Positions 32,801 to 41,517 of a stretch of 64,000 nt of DNA are shown one piece after another. Made by a program: the position numbers and the translations under genes. The stretch covers positions 110,320,235-110,384,234 of the forward strand of contig OY726559.1 in assembly GCA_963383645.1 (NCBI GenBank). Direction: 5' to 3'. The notes beneath the pieces were generated by a model. The model saw nothing but the letters and a program-made list of their open reading frames with translations. It did no database searches and was not told where the DNA came from. How positions within the stretch are numbered: the first letter of the stretch is position 1; the number at the start of each line of letters is the position of its first letter. The stretch comes from Muscardinus avellanarius. Its lineage: Eukaryota > Chordata > Mammalia > Rodentia > Gliridae.

Positions 32801-33811
32801 GGCCCGGTAGAGGCTAACACGGCCCCCGAGAGCGAGGCCCAGGAACTCCTGGTGGCCGCGAGCCGGACGACTGGACAGCACGAGGCTGAGGTGGACAGAA
32901 GGGAGGAGGCCCCAGGGCCAAGCGAGGCTGGGGAGCACGCGGCAAGAGATGGCCAAGGACGTGGTGAAGACGGAAGCCCAGAAACAGCAGCTGATGGGCA
33001 AGATGTGGAGGTCCGCGGGGAGCGGCAGGGTGGAGCTGGAGAGGCCCAGGGAGCCCAGCAGGCCGGGGGCGACTGTGTAGAAGAGGCGGCACTCTTGGAA
33101 AGGCCAGGGGTAGAGTGTCTGGGGGCCGGCGGGGTCAAAGAGTGTGCTGCCCAGTCTTCTGAGATGGACCCGCAGGCTCCCCAGCCCGAGGAGGTGGAGC
33201 CCGAGGAAGCGCCCAGTGTAGCCAGCTGTGATCCGTGCCCCTTTATCTTAGCTGGTGGCGTGAGCATGCGCCTGGCTTCCACCCTGGTACAGGTCCAGCA
33301 GGTCCGCTCTGTGCCCGTAGTGCCTCCAAAACCCCAGTTTGCCAAGATGCCCGCCATGACATGTGGCAAGATCCACGTGGCCCCCGCGAGCCCGTGTCCG
33401 AGGCCTGGCCGGCTGGACGGGACTCCTGGGGAATGGGCTCGGGGCTCCCGAGCTTCCCGATCCTCTTGGAGGAATGGGGGCAGTCTCTCCTTTGACGCTG
33501 CTGTGGCCCTGGCTCGGGACCGACAGAGGACGGAGGCACAGGCAGTTCGGCGGTCCCAGACCTGTACTGGAGGCGGGGACTACAGCCTCAAGCCCAGAGC
33601 CTCCACCTGTACCACCAACCCCGACCCGTCTCCTCGGTCCCTTGGTTGCCTGGAAGTCCCATCTGAAGGCACAGAAGGGTCTGGACCCCAAAGGAGTCGG
33701 CTTAGTCTACCAGCTAGAGAGCCCCAAGCCCCTATTGCCCTTCTGTCCCCTCAGCGCCAGTCGTATGCATTTGAAACACGGGCACACCCTGGAGAAGGTG
33801 ACGGACTATAA
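18781..33811 (+). CDS. ARHGAP30: ARHGAP30, Rho GTPase-activating protein 30 (complete coding region)
   Basis: ARHGAP30 speeds GTP hydrolysis on Rho-family GTPases (RhoA and Rac1 in published work), reducing actin stress fibres and focal adhesions, and is enriched in blood cells. Twelve exons (18781-18877, 20556-20658, 23140-23284, 25259-25341, 25853-25960, 27627-27754, 28113-28284, 28836-28939, 29025-29102, 30272-30649, 31522-31766, 32246-33811) join in one frame to 1068 residues plus TGA; human has about 1101. The RhoGAP domain occupies about residues 20-215, with the arginine finger at Arg55 in DGIYRLSG. A basic KRKGSLKVRKWRSIFNLGRSG stretch follows, then Ser/Pro-rich sequence and a long Glu-rich region (about 580-900). 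The conserved tail includes VVPPKPQFAKMP, a proline-rich SH3-ligand-like motif. The start is the first ATG of the MKSRQKGKKK N-terminus, identical to human from memory. The size difference from human falls mainly in the Glu-rich region. Confidence 0.96.
18878..20555 (+). other. ARHGAP30: ARHGAP30 intron 1
   Basis: About 18878-20055 is unique, moderately GC-rich sequence with no recognisable exon. Antisense left-half SINE fragments follow at 20065-20175, 20180-20280 and 20282-20430. Confidence 0.7.
20556..20658 (+). CDS. ARHGAP30: ARHGAP30 exon 2 (arginine finger)
   Basis: The acceptor is GTCCTCAG and the donor GTGAGT. It encodes VPQVLRSCAEFVEEHGVVDG followed by IYRLSGVSSNIQKLR, with the catalytic arginine at residue 55. 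Confidence 0.95.
20659..23139. mobile_element. SINE-filled ARHGAP30 intron 2
   Basis: (CA)n arrays lie at 20800-20836, 21094-21140 and 22976-23015, and an (AAT)n array at 21385-21436. Sense SINEs occupy about 20909-21093 and 21180-21380 and a fragment 21440-21500; antisense copies occupy about 21560-21690, 21700-21910, 21950-22145, 22285-22490 and 22510-22635. A short antisense L1 3'-end piece with the ATTGGTGCACTG landmark is at 22660-22700. 22700-22975 is unique. Confidence 0.7.
23140..23284 (+). CDS. ARHGAP30: ARHGAP30 exon 3 (RhoGAP domain)
   Basis: The acceptor is CTCCCCAG and the donor GTGAGT. It encodes DVYLQDIHCVSSLCKAYFRE and LPDPLLTYRLYDKFA; the KxYFRELPxPL motif is diagnostic of RhoGAP domains. 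Confidence 0.96.
23285..25258. mobile_element. SINE-filled ARHGAP30 intron 3
   Basis: Sense SINEs (23390-23520, 23527-23725) run into a (CA)n array (23725-23761), a sense ID (23765-23830) and another (CA)n (23834-23872). After unique sequence (23873-24070), antisense copies follow at about 24075-24375 (containing (TTTA)n), 24425-24617 (subfamily b), 24650-24835, 24838-24905 and 24920-25100. Confidence 0.7.
25259..25341 (+). CDS. ARHGAP30: ARHGAP30 exon 4 (RhoGAP domain)
   Basis: The acceptor is CCACTCAG and the donor GTGCAA. It encodes EAVAVQLEPERLVKILEVLR and ELPAPNYR. Confidence 0.94.
25420..25835 (+). repeat. 35-bp CCCCGCCC minisatellite, ARHGAP30 intron 4
   Basis: Units of 35 bp built on GTGCCCCGCCCAGGCCTATG are spaced exactly at 25485, 25520, 25555 and 25590, and decay into shorter CATGCCCCGCCC units toward 25835. 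The array fills most of intron 4 and ends about 20 bp before the exon 5 acceptor. It is C-rich on the + strand with almost no thymine-rich tract apart from CCTCTCTGCAG. Confidence 0.85.
25853..25960 (+). CDS. ARHGAP30: ARHGAP30 exon 5 (RhoGAP domain)
   Basis: The acceptor is CTCTGCAG and the donor GTGGGC. It encodes TLEFLMRHLVHMASFSGQTN and MHARNLAIVWAPNLLR, the NLAxVxxPNLLR motif of RhoGAP domains. Confidence 0.95.
25961..27626. mobile_element. SINE-filled ARHGAP30 intron 5
   Basis: A sense left half (26087-26190) ends in an (AAATA)n array (26192-26240). Sense copies at 26242-26410 and 26411-26500 follow, then an antisense ID (26515-26595) and T/G-rich low complexity (26600-26690). An antisense ID with a full-length spacer (26690-26762) and an antisense left half (26763-26900) come next. 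A sense subfamily-b dimer (26985-27175), (CA)n (27216-27252) and a sense dimer (27319-27525) end the intron. Confidence 0.7.
27627..27754 (+). CDS. ARHGAP30: ARHGAP30 exon 6 (end of RhoGAP domain)
   Basis: The acceptor is CCGCTCAG and the donor GTCAGT. It encodes SKDIEASGFNGTAAFMEVRV and QSIVVEFILTHVDQLFGG. Confidence 0.94.
27755..28112 (+). other. ARHGAP30: ARHGAP30 intron 6, repeat-free
   Basis: I see only unique GC-rich sequence, without SINEs or other features. Confidence 0.7.
28113..28284 (+). CDS. ARHGAP30: ARHGAP30 exon 7
   Basis: The acceptor is CTTCCTAG and the donor GTAAGC. It encodes GEVDSGWRSFPGSRAS and GDGPPQIRPYHTIIEIAEHK. Confidence 0.93.
28285..28835 (-). mobile_element. Two antisense SINEs in ARHGAP30 intron 7
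   Basis: A (TTTC)n array and poly-T head (28310-28350) lead into an antisense subfamily-b dimer (28350-28520). A second antisense dimer follows (28550-28757). Confidence 0.75.
28836..28939 (+). CDS. ARHGAP30: ARHGAP30 exon 8 (basic region)
   Basis: The acceptor is TGCCTGCAG and the donor GTAAGC. It encodes RKGSLKVRKWRSIFNLGRSG and HETKRKLPRGAEDL, a strongly basic segment. Confidence 0.94.
29025..29102 (+). CDS. ARHGAP30: ARHGAP30 exon 9
   Basis: The acceptor is GTTTTGCAG and the donor GTGAGT. It encodes EEKSSKGALRPAKSMDSLTA and ATGVSD; RPAKSMDSL is a conserved serine-phosphorylation-like patch. Confidence 0.92.
29103..30271 (+). mobile_element. Sense SINE series in ARHGAP30 intron 9
   Basis: A left-half monomer (29193-29325) and a dimer (29328-29540) are followed by (GAAA)n (29563-29590). 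ID monomers at 29598-29655 and 29708-29765, an (AAAT)n array (29765-29810) and an ID fragment (29815-29860) come next. 29861-30271 is unique apart from a short antisense B1 scrap near 29985-30040. Confidence 0.7.
30272..30649 (+). CDS. ARHGAP30: ARHGAP30 exon 10
   Basis: The acceptor is TCCCCACAG and the donor GTGAGG. It encodes an acidic stretch, then RAERCVGVHISGPYNVNLPL, HITSVLSAPPNIISN and SLARLTRGLECPALQ. Confidence 0.94.
30650..31521 (+). mobile_element. Sense SINEs in ARHGAP30 intron 10
   Basis: After unique sequence (30650-30955), a left-half monomer (30960-31090), a subfamily-c dimer (31093-31300) and an ID monomer (31345-31395) follow in sense orientation. Confidence 0.75.
31522..31766 (+). 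CDS. ARHGAP30: ARHGAP30 exon 11
   Basis: The acceptor is CCCCAGCAG and the donor GTAAGG. It encodes LEDCLSQEVTDSFSFLEDSS and YLEELLGTGPQ. The phase of exon 10 selects the downstream AG of the CAGCAG pair. Confidence 0.93.
31798..32240 (+). repeat. 37-41 bp minisatellite filling ARHGAP30 intron 11
   Basis: About eleven copies of a unit containing GGGAGGGTGGACAGGGC and CTGGTCCTGAGCCCC repeat at a spacing of 37-41 bp (31824, 31861, 31899, 31937, 31974 and onward), with one copy interrupted by a (TG)n insertion near 32150. The array occupies nearly the whole 479-bp intron and runs into the exon 12 acceptor. The open frames across it are intronic. Confidence 0.88.
32246..33811 (+). CDS. ARHGAP30: ARHGAP30 exon 12 (long last coding exon)
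   Basis: A 521-codon open frame begins at the acceptor CTGCAGCAG and encodes EFSVEPPLDDLSLDEAQYVL, a long Glu/Gly-rich low-complexity region, then SVPVVPPKPQFAKMP, RASRSSWRNGGSLSFDAAVA and a C-terminus ending HPGEGDGL. The stop is TGA at 33809-33811. Choosing the upstream AG (exon start 32243) would add one glutamine. Confidence 0.95.
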   Translation: MQEFSVEPPLDDLSLDEAQYVLAPSCCSLDSAGARPEVEEDNGEEIFLSAYDDLSPLLSPKSPEWEDVGDLEVEDAGCGGQDPGEAEDGQVCPEVGGDKEAEPGIQMGIREEAQGSQEMGLEVGKAGEEDTSSEVVVSVEEGGREKAEAQGQKEVKRIEEEPRGEWGKEQKEREVRRVDGQGGEEGPVEANTAPESEAQELLVAASRTTGQHEAEVDRREEAPGPSEAGEHAARDGQGRGEDGSPETAADGQDVEVRGERQGGAGEAQGAQQAGGDCVEEAALLERPGVECLGAGGVKECAAQSSEMDPQAPQPEEVEPEEAPSVASCDPCPFILAGGVSMRLASTLVQVQQVRSVPVVPPKPQFAKMPAMTCGKIHVAPASPCPRPGRLDGTPGEWARGSRASRSSWRNGGSLSFDAAVALARDRQRTEAQAVRRSQTCTGGGDYSLKPRASTCTTNPDPSPRSLGCLEVPSEGTEGSGPQRSRLSLPAREPQAPIALLSPQRQSYAFETRAHPGEGDGL

Positions 33812-34445
33812 CAGGACTGGACTTAAGGGCACAGGGCCCTCTTGTCGGTGTTGGGGATCCCTCGTGCCATCTCTTATGCTGCCTGAGCTGTAGTGTTCCC
33901 CTCTCTGAGCTTTGGCCCTCCAGGTGCTCTTTGACCGTGAGAGGCACCGGGCAATTGGTGATTTTTGCCTGAGTTCATTTCAGACACAAAGGACTAGATC
34001 TCAGAGTTGCCCAAGTGAGCACGCTCCCGCTCTCAGGATGTGCGTTGGCTTATCAAAGGGAACACAGGAAAACTTACAAGGTTTCTTCAAGTGAGGACTG
34101 GAGGGGAATTCCAGCCAGGCTTCTTCCCTCCTCTTGGTGGAAACCCCAAGTACAGGCCAGGTCCGAGCCTCCCACACACAAACACGTCTTCAATTGCCCA
34201 TCCCTGTTCTGTCCCTAGACCTTGGATATCTCCTGAACCTTTTAGCTCCAGATTAGGAGGAACTCATCCAAGAAGCTCTCTGAAGTCCTCAGTGCTGGAG
34301 GGAGTGGAGGAGCTGCCTCCAGTCGCCTTGCAGAAGAGGGGTTCTGTGCGCATCTCCCCTTTTTCCTTTGGAATACCCCCCCCATTTCAGAAAAGAGAAA
34401 TATTGCCACTCAGGATTCAGGATTGCATCACAATCCCACTTTAAT
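33812..34445 (+). other. ARHGAP30: ARHGAP30 3' untranslated region (minimum extent)
   Basis: This is unique sequence after the stop codon. No AATAAA is found before the SINE at 34448, so polyadenylation may use a variant signal here or lie further on; ATTAAA at about 34750-34755 is a candidate. Confidence 0.45.
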
Positions 34446-34447
34446 AT

Positions 34448-34672
34448 GGGAGGATGAGCTGGGTGTGGCGGCACACACTTGTAATTCTAGCACGTGGAGG
34501 CTGAGACGGGAGGATCGCACAGGTTCGAAGCCATCCTCAGCTACTGAGTGAGGCTCTCAGCAAATTAGTGAGATCCTGTTTCCAAATAAAATAGAAAATA
34601 GGTCTGGGAGTACAGCCCGGAGGTAGAAAGCCCCTGGGTTCCACCCCCAGTACCACACACACACACCAGAAA
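34448..34672 (+). mobile_element. Sense subfamily-c dimeric SINE
   Basis: The left half has GGATCGCACAGGTTCGAAGC and CCTGTTTCCAAATAAAATAG. The right half has TAGGTCTGGGAGTACAGCCC but retains an intact GGGTTCCACCCCCAGTACC, unlike subfamily b. Confidence 0.8.
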
Positions 34673-34889
34673 AATAATAATAATATGGGAGGATGTTTCA
34701 AAATAAGTTTTAATTTCACATTTAAACATTATGAGAACTCCTTATACTTATTAAAATCTCAGGTGGAAGGTGTCACCTTTTCATGTGTTTGGCCAAATGT
34801 CTTTTTCTCTCTTTTTGTTTGGGTGTTCTTCCTCAGTTGTCATGGAAACCTGTGGCTAGAAACTAGGGCTGGGTTCATGGTGGTCAGGA

Positions 34890-35100
34890 AATGGGGAAGA
34901 GAAACTTGTATTTACATAATGCTCATTTTGTGCCAGGAACCAAGCTAGGTATTCTGTGTACACCAAAATTTTACTTTTGATTTTCTTGAATTCGCATGAA
35001 TCTGTAAAGATGGCATTGGTATCTTCATCTTACAGATAAAGAAGCTAAAACTAAAATTTGAGTTAAAATGGTAAGCCCACGATGATGATGACTACCATTT
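34890..35100 (-). mobile_element. Degenerate antisense MIR, left part
   Basis: ATTTACATAATGCTCATTTTG, TGCCAGGAACCAAGCTAGG and CTTCATCTTACAGATAAAGAAGC follow the order of an antisense MIR. A further MIR-like piece (AAGAAGTGGCAGAGGTGAG, AGTCTGATTTC) occurs at 35930-36010, suggesting one element split by later insertions. Confidence 0.55.
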
Positions 35101-35114
35101 GAAAATACAAGTGC

Positions 35115-35499
35115 GTGAATGGAACTGGAGGACATTATGCTAAGTGAGATTAGTCAGTCACAAAAAATAAGAAATCAGTTGCTTTCCCTAATATGTGAGA
35201 GTTAGGGAGAAATGGGTCATAGGAGGAACTCTAGATGAAAAAGGAAATCCTATGGAGGAGCAAACAAGACAACCTAAAGGAGGAGAAAGGAGGAGGGAAG
35301 AGGAAAATCTCTAAAACACACAATGTACTTAAACATATCAAAGTCAACCACTAAGCCGAGCAAGGGAGGGAGGGACAGGGAGGGAATGGGGTGGGAATTG
35401 GGTAGGGGCTAAATCAGTGATGTGTACATGTCTCTACACACGTTTTTTACCTCAATATGATGTATGAATATAATGCACCAATAAAAATTAAAAAAAAAA
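35115..35499 (+). mobile_element. 5'-truncated L1 3' end with target-site duplication
   Basis: A 385-bp LINE-1 3' terminus in sense orientation (GAATGGAACTGGAGGACATT at the left, AATGCACCAATAAAAATT plus an A tail at the right). It is flanked by a perfect 14-bp duplication, GAAAATACAAGTGC, at 35101-35114 and 35500-35513. It carries no open reading frame. Confidence 0.9.
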
Positions 35500-35570
35500 G
35501 AAAATACAAGTGCAGTTATGACAAAGCAACAAGGAGAAAGCTTTTCCAAACAGTCCAAGACATGAGTGGA

Positions 35571-35875
35571 ACCAGGGTTTTGCTAAGTTGATGAGGCTGG
35601 CTTTGAACCTGCAAGCCTCCTGTCTTGGCCTTCCAAGTACTGGGATTACCAACCTGCTCCACTGCACCCGGCTTTTTTTTTTTTTTTGGTACTGGGGATG
35701 GAACCCAGGGGCATTCCACCTCCGAGCTACACCCCCAAGCCTATTTTATTTTTTGTTTTGAAACAGGGTCTCCTTAGGTTGTTGAGAGTCTCAGTGCATT
35801 GCTGAGGCTGGTCTCGAACCTGCAATCCTCTTGTCTCAGCCTTTTAAGTACTGGGATTACAGGTATGTGCCACCT
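35571..35875 (-). mobile_element. Two antisense SINEs upstream of USF1
   Basis: An antisense left half (35571-35672) and a full antisense dimer (35683-35875) with a poly-T head. 35876-36420 is otherwise unique apart from the MIR fragment at 35930-36010. Confidence 0.75.
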
Positions 35876-36477
35876 GGACACCCCCCCCCAACACATAATA
35901 CACACACATGCTTGCCAAAGATGTCAGAGGTAAGAAGTGGCAGAGGTGAGCTGAGAACCGGGTTTTGTATGGCCCCAGAGTCTGATTTCTTCTCATTATA
36001 CCACACGACTCCTTCCATTAGGGGTACATCCTGAAGAAGAGGAATCTAAATTCTTCTTGCAGAAAGTGTGAGCCCTGGGGTTTTTAGGCGAGAGACTGAT
36101 AGTGCTAACACAAAAGAGTATGCCGAAGTCGACGTGCTGGTGGACATCCTGATACGTCCTAACCCATCCAGTTTGAAATCCTTCAAAACGATGCCCTGGT
36201 CCAAGAAGGCCTCCCAAAGGACGCTCATTAAAGATGGAGCTTAGATGCCTCTCTCACTCCCTTTCCCTATAGCTATAAAGGCCCTGCTTAGCACAAAGAC
36301 CAAGAGTAAGATAGTCGTTTTCCCCTCATCTCGCGTAAAGCACCACCGACTTCGGTACCATAGTCCAGGACACAGCTTCGTGCGGGCGCCAGATTAGCCA
36401 GCCACACCTACTCCTCTCTCTGCCCTTACCAAGATGGCGCAACAGGAAGTGGCTGGAAGAAGGGCGGGGTCCGGCCA

Positions 36478-36665
36478 CACTTCCGCCCCTCACCAACACG
36501 GCCGCGGGATGCGAGCGCGCACGCGCAGCCCCTATGGCGCACTTCCGCCCCTCACCAACACGGCCGCGGGATGCGAGCGCGCATGCGTAGTCTCCTATGG
36601 CGCACTTCCGCCCCTCATCAACATGGCCGCGGGCCGCGAATGCGCATGACCAGCTGTCTATGGAG
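36478..36665 (+). repeat. Three-copy 62-63 bp promoter repeat with ETS/YY1/NRF1-like sites
   Basis: Copies start at 36478, 36540 and 36603 with CACTTCCGCCCCTCA. Each contains an ETS-type ACTTCCG, an AACAYGGCCGCGGG box (YY1-like only in copy 3, which keeps ATGG), a GCGCAYGCG NRF1-like half or full site, and a CTATGG end. Copies 1 and 2 are nearly identical; copy 3 is more diverged. Confidence 0.88.
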
Positions 36666-36729
36666 CTCCCGGGGCTGGGAGAGGGAGAGCAGTGTCGGGC
36701 GAAACCCGCAGCAGAAGCGGCCTGGGCGG
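36640..36729 (+). other. USF1: Putative USF1 noncoding exon 1
   Basis: A donor-like GCGGGTGAGCG gives an intron start at 36730, directly downstream of the promoter repeats. The exon's 5' end is a guess because the transcription start is not visible from sequence. Confidence 0.35.
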
Positions 36730-39245
36730 GTGAGCGAGGGCCGGCGGCAGCCCCGGGGCGGGCGGATCGGCGGGGCGGCGTGGGGGGCGCCTCGGCGTCC
36801 CAGGCTGGGGGCCCCCGGGGGCGCTCGCACGCCTTTGTTCCGGGGAGGGGCCGAGCCTGGCTCTTTATCTCCGGCGGGGCTCGGTGGGCCGAGCGCGCGT
36901 CCCGCCGGGGCCCGCGCCCCGAGCCCTGCCCGCCGCTCTGCGGGGTGCAGCGGGGCCGCCGGGGATGCTCGCGCCCCGCAGGTCGCACGCCCGACCCCCT
37001 TTGTGTGCAGACTTCGCCGGCGCCCAGCGCGCGAGCGCAGCATCTGGTTCCCGAGCCCTGCTCGTCATGCAAGGGGCAGGCTCCCCGAGGCCCCCGCGCG
37101 ATCGGAGCACGCCGCCCGGCCCGAGCTAGCGCCCGGCGAGCCGCCCCCAGCTGACAGCTGCGAGCCATCAGGGATGCCCGGCTGCCGGGCCCTCCTCCTC
37201 GCCCGCGCCTGCGGGCAGCGCAGCCGCACCCGAGCGAGGCTCCCTCCCGGGCGGAGGATGGAGCCGTAGGTGGTCCCCTTGGGGACGGCGATCGCCGCGG
37301 CAGCGTTACTTCCAGTTTCGCTTTCAGTTCCTTTTTTTGTTATTGTTCCATTTTCCCCGGACGTGGATGCTGTTTGAGGTTTATTCGCTGAAAATTGTCC
37401 TTTTACATCCGTATGGATCGATAAGAGAGCTGGCCGAGGAATCCTGGTCCTTCCGTATTGGGATTATATATATATATTTTACAGTTTTGTGCCGTGTTGC
37501 TGTTTTCCTTTCGGGGGCCTTGGTGTCGCCCAGCCCTTTGTTTTTCCTGCCCCCTAGCCGGTCAGGGTCTTGAGGCCGGCACCTCGTATTCGGACCCCTC
37601 CTCCATTGTCTTCCCAACCCAGAGCCTGGAGTTCACACCCTGCCGAAGCTCGGTTGATTTGGAGTTGTCATGGCAACATTTTAGCAACTGTGTTGCTCCA
37701 CAGGAAGGCCTAATGAGTGAAATAGAGAAAGCTTGGATATGATGCACTTGGTCCTGAGGCTGTCCCGCAGATGCTGTGAATCTAGACAGCCTCAAACAGG
37801 AGCTCTGTCCATAGAAAGGTGGAGGGCGGGGCCGGCCTTAGAGGGGTAGGGATGGTTCTCAAAGGACCGTGGGCTCCAGGTTTTACTTCATTCATGTGTG
37901 TGTGTATATATTTTTGTGGTGCCGGGGATTGAACCTAGAGGCGTTCTACTTCCAAGCAACAGCACTAACCCTTTTAATTTTTAAAATTTTGAAACATGGT
38001 CCTGGTAGGTTGCTGAGAGCCTCACTAAGCCGCTGAGGCTGGTCTTGAACCTGTGATCCTCCTGTCTCAGCCTCCCGAATACTAGGATTTATAAGGCGTG
38101 CTCCACCACACCTGGCTTCGTAAATTTGAGAACAGAAATTTCTTGCTGTACAGTTGGTGTCTGAAAAACTAGGAGACGCATCACTGTTTATGACCCTGTT
38201 TTTTTTTTAACATGAAAAATGAGAGTACCATCATATTAAACTTTACTTCAGATTTTACCTTTCTAGTAGAAATACTACATGCAATAATCACGATTTTTTT
38301 TTTTTTTTTTTTTTTGGTGGGTCTGGAGATGGAACCCAGTGGCATTCAATCTCCGAACTACACACACCCTGCCCTATTTTTCTTTATTTTGAAACAGGGT
38401 CTCACTAAGTTGCAGAGGGCCTCACTAAGTAGCTGAGGCTGTTCATGAACTGCGATCCTCCGGTCACAGCCTCCTGAATGCTGGGATCACAAGCATGCAC
38501 CACCACACCCAGCAAGAATTTATATTGATATACCTGGTAGCCATATTTTAAAAACACCTTCTTATATGAACCTAATGTATTTTTTTGTTTTTGTTTTTTT
38601 TCTGTAATGGGGATAGAACCCAGGGGCATTCTGCCATGAGCTATACCCTCAGCCTTTTGTGTGTGTGTGTGGGGGTGGGTCTGGGGATGGAACCCAGGGG
38701 CATTTGACCTCCGAGCTACACCTCCAGCCCTATTTTTTATTCTTTATTTTGAAACAGGGTCTCACTGAGTTGCAAAGGGCCTCACTAAGTAGCTGAGGCT
38801 GTCACGAACCGCGATCCTCTGGTCTCAGCCTCCCAAATGCTGGGATGACAAGTGTGCGCCACCATGCCCTGCTGAACCCTGTGTATTTTGATAGTGATGG
38901 TCTAAATATGGCCCTGATCTCTGTGAAGCTGTTGTCATGGCAGGTCATAATAGCTTTAATAATAATCCATCCAAAAATATGTTGCGTCTCCATCTTGCAG
39001 TATAATTATCTCCTCTCCACCAGAAGTTGGGGAGGTAACAGAGGGCCGAGGAGCACTGTTTGTAGAGTTGCTCTTTTGTTCTCCCCAGTCCAGTCTTCAG
39101 TAGATAAATTGGGGCGGTGGGGGAGTGCCGTTGGGTTATTTTCCTGGCTGTGTCTTCCTGGAGCCTGGGTTCTAGAACCAGGGCAGCAATTCAGTTTCCT
39201 GGACTCACTGCAGACTCCATGATTTCTGCTAGAATTTAGCACTCA
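36730..39245. other. USF1: USF1 intron 1
   Basis: The remainder of the CpG island and unique sequence extend to about 37910. Antisense dimers lie at 37915-38120 and 38305-38515, an antisense ID at 38590-38660 and a dimer at 38685-38875. 38876-39245 is unique and ends in candidate acceptors for exon 2. Confidence 0.6.
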
Positions 39246-39317
39246 GGCCTGCGAGTCAGGAGATACGAAGACCCCCAGAGGAGAACGAGGCCCTCGGATG
39301 TGCCCCCTCGAAGAGAG

Positions 39318-39325
39318 ATGAAGGG
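39318..39325 (+). CDS. USF1: USF1 exon 2, coding part (start codon)
   Basis: Only ATG AAG GG is coding; the donor is GTGAGT. The upstream 5'UTR part probably begins at one of the AGs near 39205-39245. Confidence 0.88.
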
Positions 39326-41486
39326 GTGAGTCAAGGGAAGGTAGGGGGCGGGGGGCAGGTGCTGGCTTTGGCGCTCGGGCTGACCTGGACTCCGTCCCAG
39401 CTGAGGGATGCGGCTTCCCTGTCTACAGAACAGAAGTGGTGCCGTCTGGGTCTCAGCGCTGCCCTTAGTACTGAAGAAGGCAGTGCTGCTGAGTGCTTGG
39501 CGGCTCTGCACCTAGGCACACCTGTCGTTGCGTCTCCCGGACCCAGCGGGCGTGGGGGCCGCCCTGCGTTACTGGGCCAGCGACTTCACCCTTCCTTTTG
39601 TCTTTTTACCACCGACAGGCAGCAGAAAACAGCTGAAGCAGAAGAGGGGACAGTTCAGATTCAGGAAGGTGAGAGCCAAGCAGGAGCAGGAGCAGGGACC
39701 CGTCCTGTCCCCCTCCCCATCTTCCCCGCACCCCCTTCTTTTTTTCTTTTCTTTTTTATTTTGCAGTACTGGGGATGGAACCCAGGGGCATTAGACCTCC
39801 AAGCTACACCCCCGGCCCTGTTTTTTATTCTTTATTCTGAAACAGGGTCTCACTGAGTTGCAGAGGGCCTCACTAAGTAGCTGAGGCTGTCCCCAAACCG
39901 TGATCCTCCTGTCTCAGCCTCCCGAATGCTGGGATTACAAGCCTGCACCAGCACGCCTGGCTAACACCCCCTTCCTCTGTAAAGGCCATCTCGGTGGGGT
40001 GGGGCGGGTGGGGCCAGCTGGCGCAGACCCCCGTGGCCTCTTACCGCAGGTGCAGTGGCTACTGGGGAGGACCCCACCAGCGTGGCTATTGCCAGCATCC
40101 AGTCTGCCGCCACCTTCCCCGACCCCAATGTCAAGTACGTCTTCCGAACTGAGAATGGGGGCCAGGTAAGGGGGGCCAGGTGCCTGCAGCTTCCTGGGGT
40201 GGGGCTGAGGGCGTGCTCACAGCGGGGAGGATGCGGTGACAGTGTGGACTCCCCAGGTGGGGGCGCGGCTTTGGAGCAGAGATGGCTGGGTGGGCGGCTG
40301 AAACCTCAGCGTGGGAAGGAAGGGCAGCCGAGTCCCTGGCTATCTGAGGGAGGCTCCAGTGCGCACACCTTTCTGCCCCGCCCTCCCTGTGTGCTTCCAG
40401 GTGATGTACAGGGTGATCCAGGTGTCCGAGGGGCAGCTGGATGGCCAGACCGAGGGCACTGGCGCCATCAGCGGCTACCCTGCCACCCAGTCCATGACCC
40501 AGGTACGGGGGAGGGGCCGACGGCAGGGGAGGCCCCAGAGGCCGGGAGGCTGAGGCACTGGGTGCTCACGGGCTCTCCCGCTCCCTCCCCAGGCCGTGAT
40601 CCAGGGTGCCTTCACCAGCGAGGATGCAGTGGATGCCGAGGGGACGGCTGCTGAGACACATTATACTTACTTTCCCAGCACCGCCGTGGGAGAGGGGGCT
40701 GGGGGCACCACATCGGGGAGCACGGCTGCCGTCGTTACCACCCAGGGCTCAGAGGCGCTGCTGGGGCAGGCCACCCCTCCCGGCACTGGTGAGACCATGC
40801 GAGAGGCAGGGGCTCTGGGCTTCCCGCCCCCCTGGTGACGGCTGGGAGCCTGGGTGCGCGGCCGTCCCGGCTGCTCAAAGGGTGTCCCCTGCTCTTCGCA
40901 GGTCAGTTCTTTGTGATGATGTCGCCCCAGGAAGTGTTACAGGGTGGGGGCCAGCGCTCCATCGCCCCCAGGACCCACCCCTACTCCCCGTGAGTGAGCT
41001 CCGTGTCTTCTTGGGTCCTACCGGTGGCCTTGGCTTCTGCTACCCTGTGCCTAAGCCCCCACCCCGAATTCCAGTCTCAGTGCTGGCCCTTCCTCATGCT
41101 GGCCACCCTGGGCTCTGTTCTCAGGAAGTCGGAAGCCCCCCGGACCACCCGGGATGAGAAGCGCAGGGCTCAGCACAATGAAGGTAAGGAGGGGTTGTGA
41201 GCCCTGGGGGGCTGCCCCTTTCTCTGGGCCGCGGGGGCTCTGACCCTGACCCCGCTTCCACCCACAGTGGAGCGTCGCCGCCGAGATAAGATCAACAACT
41301 GGATCGTGCAGCTGTCCAAGATCATCCCGGACTGCTCCATGGAGAGTACCAAGTCAGGCCAGGTTAGGGATGGCCCCGTGCTGCTTCCAGAAGTGGAGGG
41401 TGCGGGGCGCTGCTCTGGCCACCTGCGTACCCAGGGCTCATGCTCTGTCCCCATTCGTAGGGGGCAATGAGGTTCAGAGTGAGATG

Positions 41487-41517
<31 letters not shown>

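Larger units (their letters stand above)
36420..37270 (+). promoter_or_regulatory. USF1: USF1 CpG-island promoter
   Basis: CpG dinucleotides become dense here and SINEs are absent. The island lies about 2.6 kb upstream of the USF1 start codon, downstream of ARHGAP30 in the same orientation, which matches the position of USF1 exon 1 in mammals. AAGATGGCGC at 36431 is a good YY1-type site, and CAGGAAGTG at 36444 is an ETS/GABP-type site. No TATA box is seen. Open frames across it reflect GC richness. Confidence 0.8.

Noticed and set aside
36571..37269. 232-codon open frame in the USF1 CpG island
   Set aside because: GC-rich sequence keeps several frames open on both strands. No family similarity is apparent and the region is promoter and 5'UTR.
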